Source: Nostoc sp. JL34
GTDB taxonomy: Bacteria; Cyanobacteriota; Cyanobacteriia; Cyanobacteriales; Nostocaceae
Assembly (NCBI RefSeq): GCF_017114945.1
Contig: NZ_JABXKQ010000175.1
Coordinates: 1-64,000, forward strand
DNA: 64,000 nucleotides
Direction of reading: 5' to 3'
The position numbers and the translations under genes are program-made. Of the stretch, positions 58,100-64,000 are shown piece by piece (the first letter of the stretch is position 1; every line of letters starts with the position of its first letter). Below the pieces are notes generated by a model, which saw only the letters and a list, made by a program, of their open reading frames with translations, searched no databases and had not been told where the DNA came from.

Positions 58100-59308
58100 T
58101 CAAATTAGCATCCCAGCAATACAAGCGGTGATAAAACCCGCTAATAATCCGCCAATCATTGACCTTACACCCATACGAGCTAAATCATGCTGGCGATTAG
58201 GTGCTATCCCCGTAATCCCGCCAATGGTAATGCCAATTGAACCGATATTTGCAAAATTACATAATGCGTAAGTTGTAATAATTACTGCCCGTTGGGAAAT
58301 TTTTCCACTTTCAATTAGTGCCTTCAAATCCAAAAAAGCAATAAACTCATTCAAAATTGTTTTTGTACCCAATAAAGCCCCAACTTGCCGACAATCAGCC
58401 CAAGGTATGCCCATTAGCCACGCCACGGGAGCCATGAGAAAAGACAAAATCCACTGTAATGAGAGTTGCTGTAAGCCCACAAATGCCCCCAACCATCCCA
58501 AAAGTGCATTCAGGGCAGCCAATAACCCTAAAAAGGCGATAATCATCACCCCAACATTAACTGCTAGCTTCACGCCGTCAATTGCTCCGGTGGTAGCAGC
58601 ATCAATTACATTTACATAATTGGTTTCCATATATGCTTTTGCTTTGCCAGCCGTCTCTGATACTTCTGTTTCTGGGTAAAGTAATTTTGATACCACCAAC
58701 GAAGTGGGAGCAGTCATAAAGAAAGCAGCAATCAGGTGTTCTGCTGGAATGCCAAAAGAAAGATATGCTCCTAGTACTCCCGCCGCAATGGTGGCAAAAC
58801 CACCCGTCATCACGGCATGGAGTTCCGATTGCGTCATATTCGCTATATATGGTTTAACCATCAGCGCCGACTCTGTTGGCCCCAAAAAGATGTTACCTGC
58901 ACAAGATAAAGATTCAGAACCCGATGTTTTCATCGTTTTCATCATTACCCACGCCATCACATTTACGACTCGCTGTAAAATGCCGTAGTAATACAAGACA
59001 CTGATGAAAGCAGAGAAAAAGATAATTGTCGGTAGCACTTGAAAAGCAAAGAAATGATCCTTAAAATTTTCTCCAAAGACAAATTTGGCACCAACATCAG
59101 AAAATGCTAAAAATTGGCTGACAAAATCTCCCAGAGATTTAAACACAGTCAAACCCCAAGGAGTTTTAAGAATCACTAGTGCAAACACAAATTCCAATCC
59201 CAAACCCCACGCCACTATTCGCCAACGCACCGCACGACGATTAACAGAAAAGGCGTAGGATATACTGATAAAAACTAAAATTCCCAACGCAGAGATGGCG
59301 CGTTCCAT
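58100..59308 (-). CDS. Concentrative nucleoside transporter (NupC/CNT)
   Basis: A 402-aa integral membrane protein of the CNT family, importing nucleosides with Na+ or H+. Signatures are GNIFLGPTESALMVKPYIANMTQSELHAVMTGGFATIAAGVLGAY in the middle (shown in parts: NIFLGPTESALMVKPY, MTGGFATIAAGVLG) and near the C-terminus ALCNFANIGSIGITIGGI. There are at least eight hydrophobic segments. The start at 59308 (MERAISAL) follows AGGAGTAAAC; the longer frame to 59347 is unlikely. Convergent with kptA. Specificity cannot be read. Confidence 0.92.
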   Translation of the reverse strand: MERAISALGILVFISISYAFSVNRRAVRWRIVAWGLGLEFVFALVILKTPWGLTVFKSLGDFVSQFLAFSDVGAKFVFGENFKDHFFAFQVLPTIIFFSAFISVLYYYGILQRVVNVMAWVMMKTMKTSGSESLSCAGNIFLGPTESALMVKPYIANMTQSELHAVMTGGFATIAAGVLGAYLSFGIPAEHLIAAFFMTAPTSLVVSKLLYPETEVSETAGKAKAYMETNYVNVIDAATTGAIDGVKLAVNVGVMIIAFLGLLAALNALLGWLGAFVGLQQLSLQWILSFLMAPVAWLMGIPWADCRQVGALLGTKTILNEFIAFLDLKALIESGKISQRAVIITTYALCNFANIGSIGITIGGITGIAPNRQHDLARMGVRSMIGGLLAGFITACIAGMLI

Positions 59309-59425
59309 GTTTACTCCTGAAAAGGTATTGCTAAGGCACTTAGTCACAGAGCATACACAAAATCTGCCTTTTTTTGTGGTTTTTTAGTTAATTACTAGAG
59401 TTTTGATGCTGTAAATAAGAATTTA

Positions 59426-59453
59426 GCGATGTCTACGACGGGCTACGCCTACG
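59426..59453 (+). repeat. Dispersed Nostoc-type repeat
   Basis: GCGATGTCTACGACGGGCTA-CGCCTACG; same family as 2979-3042, 46298-46320 and 47083-47100. Located between the nucleoside transporter and the signalling kinase. Confidence 0.65.
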
Positions 59454-59564
59454 CACATTCATATCTTGTTACAAAATGGTCTTCCCAAATCTTAAGCACA
59501 TTTGCATTTATGGGAACAATCTATGTAAACAGGAAAAAATTAACCTTGTAGGGAAAATAGAACT

Positions 59565-62500
59565 ATGGCAGCACTAATCGGTTATCAAATACATGGGCTA
59601 ATTTATTCAGGATCTAAAACCCTAGTGCATCGCGGTATTAGAGAATCAGATCAAAAGCCAGTAGTAATCAAACTGTTGCGGCGTGAGTATCCTACATTTT
59701 ATGAACTCGTGCGGTTCCGCAATCAGTACACCATTGCGAAAAATCTAGATATTGATGGCATTATCAAAACTTATAGTCTGGAGAACTATCAAAACAGCTA
59801 TGCCTTAGTCATGGAAGATTTGGGCGGTATTTCTCTCCAAGAAGAGATGGCTAGGTGTGGAGATAAGGGAATGGGGATAAATGCTGATGGGTTGCAGACA
59901 TTTTTTCACATTGCTTTGCAAATTGTCTCCATTCTTGATGGGCTATATCACAATCGGGTGATTCACAAAGACATCAAACCCGCCAATATTTTGATTAATC
60001 CCACCACCAAAGATATAAGACTGATCGATTTTAGTCTCGCCTCCTTACTTTCTAGAGAAACGCAAACTCTGACTAATCCAAATATTCTAGAAGGGACATT
60101 GGCATACCTTTCTCCCGAACAAACCGGACGAATGAACCGGGGAATTGACTATCGCAGCGACTTTTATTCCTTGGGTGTCACCTTTTTTGAACTCCTCACC
60201 GGAGAGTTACCTTTCAAATCTGATGAACCGATGGAGTTGGTGTATTGTCATTTGGCAAAGCTTCCTCCACAGGTACATAGTCTCAATCCCAACATTCCGC
60301 CAATTCTGTCTGAAATTATCGGCAAACTGATGGCAAAAAACGCCGAAGATAGGTATCAGAGTACATTGGGGTTGAAGTATGACTTAGAAATTTGCTGGCG
60401 TCAGTGGCGAGAAACTGGCAGGATTGATGGCTTTGAGTTAGGAGTGCGAGATATTTGCGATCGCTTCATCATCCCAGAAAAACTCTACGGTCGGCAAGCA
60501 GAAGTAGAGAGTTTACTCGCTGCATTTGACAGAGTAGCTAACCCCCCTGAATCTCCCCTTGGTAAGGGGGGACTAAGGGGGGTAGAAATGATTTTAGTAG
60601 CAGGTTTCTCTGGTATTGGTAAAACTGCCGTTGTTAACGAAGTCCATAAACCTATTGTGCGATCGCGGGGTTATTTTATCAAAGGGAAATATGACCAATT
60701 CCAACGCAATATTCCCTTGAGAGCTTTTGTCCAAGCATTTCGAGATTTAATGGGACAATTACTGAGTGAAACCGATGCCCAACTTGAACAATGGAAAGCC
60801 AAAATTCTGACATCTTTGGGTGAGAATGCTCAAGTGATTATCGAAGTTATTCCCGAACTAGAAAAAATTATTGGACAACAACTACCAGTAACTGAACTTT
60901 CAGGGAGTGCTGGACAAAATCGCTTCAATTTACTGTTTCAAAAGTTTATCCAAGTTTTCACAACCAAAGAACATCCATTAGTGATATTTTTGGATGATTT
61001 GCAATGGGCAGATTCAGCATCCTTGAAATTGATGCAATTACTAATTAGTGAAGCTGAAATTAACTATATGTTAGTTATTGGCGCTTATCGAGATAATGAA
61101 GTATATCCGGCACATCCGTTGATGTTGACCTTAGCAGAAATTTGTAAAAATAGAGTAAATTTTCATACTATTACTTTAGCTTCTCTAAATCATACAGATT
61201 TAAATCATATAATTACTGATGCTCTAAAATGTAACTTAGAAGTTGCCCTACCTCTCACAGACTTAGTTTATCAAAAAACTCAAGGTAACCCCTTATTTAC
61301 TAATCAGTTTCTCAAGTTTTTGCATGAAGATGAGTTAATTAACTATAACTTTGATATGAGTCATTGGCAATGTAATATTGCTCAAGTTAGAGCATTAGCA
61401 TTTACTGATGACTTAGTGGAATTCATGGTACTTCAGTTACATAAATTACCAGAAGCGACTCAAAAAGTTTTGCAGCTTGCAGCTTGTATTGATAATCAGT
61501 TTGACTTAACAACTCTCGCAATTGTCCATGAAAAATCTTTGGCGGAGACAGCAGCAGACTTATGGAAAGCTTTGCAAGAAGGTTTCGTCATACCTACAAC
61601 TGAAGTTTACAAGTTTTATCAGCAGGAGTTAGGAGAATCTGTCATTGTTTCTGATTCTTGGATGCTTGATTCTGGTTCCTGTTCCTACAAGTTTTTGCAT
61701 GACCGCGTTCAACAAGCTGCTTATTCTCTAATTCCTGAAAATCAAAAGCAGACAGTACACCTCAAAATTGGACGATTAATGTTGAGGAATCTTTCGCTTG
61801 AAGAACGTGAAGAACATTTGTTTAAATTAGTCAATCAGTTAAACTTGGGAATTCAACTAATTATTCAGCCAGAGGAACGAGAAGAACTGGCAAAATTAAA
61901 CCTAACTGCAAGTCATAAAGCCAGAATTTCAAATGCTTATGAAGCTGCTGTAGAGTACACAAATTTTGGAATTCAGTTACTCACAAAGGATTGTTGGCAA
62001 CATCAGTATAATTTAGCTTTAACACTATATTCCATATCTGCCGAAGTCGCCCATCTTAACGGTGATTTTGAACAGATGGAACAATGGATACAAGTAATAT
62101 TACAAAATAGCAAAACACTGATTGATCAAGTCAAAGCCTACGAAGTAAGAATTTTATCTCAGATAGCACAAAATAGGATGTTGGAAGCTATAAAAACAGG
62201 ACTTAAAGTTCTTAAGCTATTAGGTATAGAACTACCCGAACAGCCAACATCAGCAGATATTCCCCGTGGACTATCTGAGACACAATTAGCTTTAGAGGGT
62301 AAATCTATTGAGGATTTACTAGAGTTAAAATTAATGACTGAGCCAGATAAGTTAGCAGCTATGAATATCTTGACAAATATAGCTGCTGCTGCTTATTTAG
62401 TAATCCCAGAACTCTATCCCTTAATATTATTTAAACAGGTTGAATTATCCCTTAAGTATGGAAATACTGCTAATTCTCTTTATGGATATTCATGTTACGG

Positions 62501-64000
62501 GCTGATTTTGTGTGCTTTTATCGGAGATGTTGAATCTGGTTATCAATTCGGTCAACTGACTCTGAAATTATTAGATAAATTGAATGCTAAAGAATTCATC
62601 GCTAAGATATATACAGTTGTTTATGGCTCTTTGAGTTCTTGGAAAAAGCATATTGTAGAAATTTTGCATCCTATACGGTTAGGCTATTCTAGCGGACTAG
62701 AAATAGGAGATTTAGAATTTGCAGGTTACTGTGCATGGATTTATTCTTTTAATTCATATTTGGCTGGTAAAGAATTATCTTCTCTGGTACAGGAAATAGG
62801 AAATTATAGTCAAGGACTCGCACAACTTCGTCAAGAACCATCCTTACATAAAAATGAGCTTTTTCAGCAGGTAGTGCTTAACTTACTTTCAAAAAGTAAA
62901 AATACTTGTCGTTTAATTGGTGACGCTTACAATGAAGAAATTATGTTGCCGCTTCATCAGCAAAGTAATGACAAAACTATAATTTGTTTCTTGCATTTTA
63001 ATAAATTAGTTCTTTGCTATTTATTTTCTGAGTATACTGATGCTATTGAAAATGCTGAATTAGCACAAAATTATTTAGAAAGTGTTCTTGGAAGTATTAC
63101 TGTTCCTTTGTTCTATTTTTATGATTCTCTGAGCCAATTAGCTGTTTATCCTGATGCTTCTGAAGATAAACAAGAAATTATCCTCAAACGAGTTACAGCT
63201 AATCAGGAAAAAATGCAGAACTGGGCGCATTATGCACCGATGAATCATTTACATAAGTTTTATTTAGTGGAGGCTGAACGCGATCGCATTCTCGGTGAAT
63301 ATATTCAAGCAATGGAAATGTACGATCGCGCCATTCAGGGAGCCAAAGAAAATGAATATATCCAAGAAGAAGCTCTTGCTTACGAACTCGCTGCCAAATT
63401 CTACCTAGAATGGGGTAAAGAGCAAATTGCCCAAACCTATTTGATAAACGCTTACTACTGCTATGTTCGTTGGGGCGCTAAAGCCAAAGTCTATGACTTA
63501 GAAAAACGTTATCCTCAATTACTTGCCCAGATTGTCCAATGGGAAAAAATTCGTTTCAATCCCACGGAAACAGCATCCAGTTTCAATAATATATCCCTGT
63601 CTACTTTTAATGCTGGTGCAACAATTTCATCTAGTAGCACGAGTATTTCAGAAGCTTTAGATTTAGCAAGTGTTCTCAAAGCCTCTCAAGCACTATCTAG
63701 CGAAATTCATTTAGAGAAGTTGCTCTCGACATTAATGCAAGTGGTGATGGAGAATACCGGAGCCAAAAAATCTGCTCTAATTTTACTTAAGGATAATGTT
63801 TGGGTGATAGAGGCGATTGCAACATTTCAGAATGTGCCAATTATTCTACAATCTATTCCCATTGAGTTCAGTCAAGATATTCCTTTAACTCCCATTAACT
63901 ATGTAAAACACACTTTGGAAACATTGGTAATCGATGACGCTACAGGAGACAATTCCTTCACCTCTGACTCCTACATTATCCAACAACAACCCAAAAGTTT
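59565..64000 (+). CDS. Giant Ser/Thr kinase-AAA-GAF signalling protein, truncated by the window end
   Basis: An open frame of at least 1478 codons starting at ATG 59565 and running off the window. Residues 7-270 are a Ser/Thr kinase: HRD-equivalent VIHKDIKPANILIN, LIDFSLAS in place of DFG, GTLAYLSPEQTGRMNRG, YSLGVTFFELLTGELPF. An AAA_16-like NTPase follows (Walker A AGFSGIGKTAV, Walker B VIFLDDLQWAD), then about 700 helical residues, and near the end a GAF domain starts (HLEKLLSTLMQVVMENTGAK). This order is that of cyanobacterial HstK-like kinases, which usually end in a histidine kinase; that part is outside the window. In-frame bases 60541-60583 derive from a dispersed repeat. Confidence 0.9.
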   Translation, partial: MAALIGYQIHGLIYSGSKTLVHRGIRESDQKPVVIKLLRREYPTFYELVRFRNQYTIAKNLDIDGIIKTYSLENYQNSYALVMEDLGGISLQEEMARCGDKGMGINADGLQTFFHIALQIVSILDGLYHNRVIHKDIKPANILINPTTKDIRLIDFSLASLLSRETQTLTNPNILEGTLAYLSPEQTGRMNRGIDYRSDFYSLGVTFFELLTGELPFKSDEPMELVYCHLAKLPPQVHSLNPNIPPILSEIIGKLMAKNAEDRYQSTLGLKYDLEICWRQWRETGRIDGFELGVRDICDRFIIPEKLYGRQAEVESLLAAFDRVANPPESPLGKGGLRGVEMILVAGFSGIGKTAVVNEVHKPIVRSRGYFIKGKYDQFQRNIPLRAFVQAFRDLMGQLLSETDAQLEQWKAKILTSLGENAQVIIEVIPELEKIIGQQLPVTELSGSAGQNRFNLLFQKFIQVFTTKEHPLVIFLDDLQWADSASLKLMQLLISEAEINYMLVIGAYRDNEVYPAHPLMLTLAEICKNRVNFHTITLASLNHTDLNHIITDALKCNLEVALPLTDLVYQKTQGNPLFTNQFLKFLHEDELINYNFDMSHWQCNIAQVRALAFTDDLVEFMVLQLHKLPEATQKVLQLAACIDNQFDLTTLAIVHEKSLAETAADLWKALQEGFVIPTTEVYKFYQQELGESVIVSDSWMLDSGSCSYKFLHDRVQQAAYSLIPENQKQTVHLKIGRLMLRNLSLEEREEHLFKLVNQLNLGIQLIIQPEEREELAKLNLTASHKARISNAYEAAVEYTNFGIQLLTKDCWQHQYNLALTLYSISAEVAHLNGDFEQMEQWIQVILQNSKTLIDQVKAYEVRILSQIAQNRMLEAIKTGLKVLKLLGIELPEQPTSADIPRGLSETQLALEGKSIEDLLELKLMTEPDKLAAMNILTNIAAAAYLVIPELYPLILFKQVELSLKYGNTANSLYGYSCYGLILCAFIGDVESGYQFGQLTLKLLDKLNAKEFIAKIYTVVYGSLSSWKKHIVEILHPIRLGYSSGLEIGDLEFAGYCAWIYSFNSYLAGKELSSLVQEIGNYSQGLAQLRQEPSLHKNELFQQVVLNLLSKSKNTCRLIGDAYNEEIMLPLHQQSNDKTIICFLHFNKLVLCYLFSEYTDAIENAELAQNYLESVLGSITVPLFYFYDSLSQLAVYPDASEDKQEIILKRVTANQEKMQNWAHYAPMNHLHKFYLVEAERDRILGEYIQAMEMYDRAIQGAKENEYIQEEALAYELAAKFYLEWGKEQIAQTYLINAYYCYVRWGAKAKVYDLEKRYPQLLAQIVQWEKIRFNPTETASSFNNISLSTFNAGATISSSSTSISEALDLASVLKASQALSSEIHLEKLLSTLMQVVMENTGAKKSALILLKDNVWVIEAIATFQNVPIILQSIPIEFSQDIPLTPINYVKHTLETLVIDDATGDNSFTSDSYIIQQQPKS
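60541..60583 (+). repeat. Dispersed G-run/C-run palindromic repeat read through in a kinase gene
   Basis: The DNA has C-run and G-run arms (cccccctgaatctcccc, ggtaaggggggactaagggggg) typical of cyanobacterial intergenic repeats (compare 12880-12905 and 27610-27680), but here it encodes NPPESPLGKGGLRG in the linker between kinase and AAA domains without breaking the frame. Confidence 0.75.

Overview
The window looks like chromosome from a filamentous, Nostoc-type cyanobacterium. The evidence is frequent HIP1 octamers (GCGATCGC), Nostoc-style dispersed palindromes and 'gtcattagtcattggtcatt' repeats, sucrose synthase, PEP-CTERM proteins, and above all a complete scytonemin (UV-sunscreen) gene cluster whose order matches what I recall of Nostoc punctiforme. 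No search was run; every family name is from reading the translations.

Layout. 1-11.6 kb: accessory and housekeeping genes: an IS end at the left edge, a possible small membrane protein, a 2TM protein, a creatininase-family hydrolase, a polyphosphate-glucokinase-like ROK kinase, a peptidoglycan-binding protein, sucrose synthase, a GH116 glucosidase, then a RAYT transposase with three REP-like palindromes, a second decayed RAYT and a broken ISAs1-type transposase. 11.6-14.5 kb: an argJ paralogue and a Bcs1-like AAA ATPase.

14.5-41.9 kb: scytonemin region. A PAS-rich histidine kinase and an AraC-type response regulator point left. After a 1.7-kb intergenic region, scyA-scyB-scyC-scyD-scyE-scyF, a glycosyltransferase, tyrA, an aroB-like cyclase, trpE(G), trpC, trpA, a tyrosinase (tyrP), trpB, trpD and aroG all point right, ending at a strong terminator-like hairpin. 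AroG and the aroB-like protein feed the shikimate pathway, TrpE/D/C/A/B make tryptophan (no trpF is present), and TyrA supplies p-hydroxyphenylpyruvate. ScyB makes indolepyruvate, ScyA couples the two acids, ScyC cyclises the product, and the exported ScyD/E/F and TyrP are placed to finish it outside the cytoplasm. Three near-identical promoter-like direct repeats precede scyA and a diverged fourth precedes trpE; these are the best candidate for the cluster's shared switch.

42-47 kb: a stress-type glycine-zipper protein, a degenerate HMA protein, an SDR, a threonine dehydratase-like enzyme and a HigBA-type toxin-antitoxin pair. 47.4-55.3 kb (minus strand): a compact, apparently undescribed peptide locus: a 71-aa double-glycine precursor, two GT-B glycosyltransferases, a small coiled-coil protein and a 1521-aa fusion of both NHLM-type ABC exporter subunits with an intact C39 peptidase. 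This is a candidate glycosylated-peptide (RiPP-like) system. 56-64 kb: an aromatic amino-acid permease, KptA, a nucleoside transporter and the first ~4.4 kb of a giant Ser/Thr-kinase/AAA/GAF signalling protein that runs off the end.

I saw no rRNA, tRNA or CRISPR array, but tRNA detection by eye is weak.
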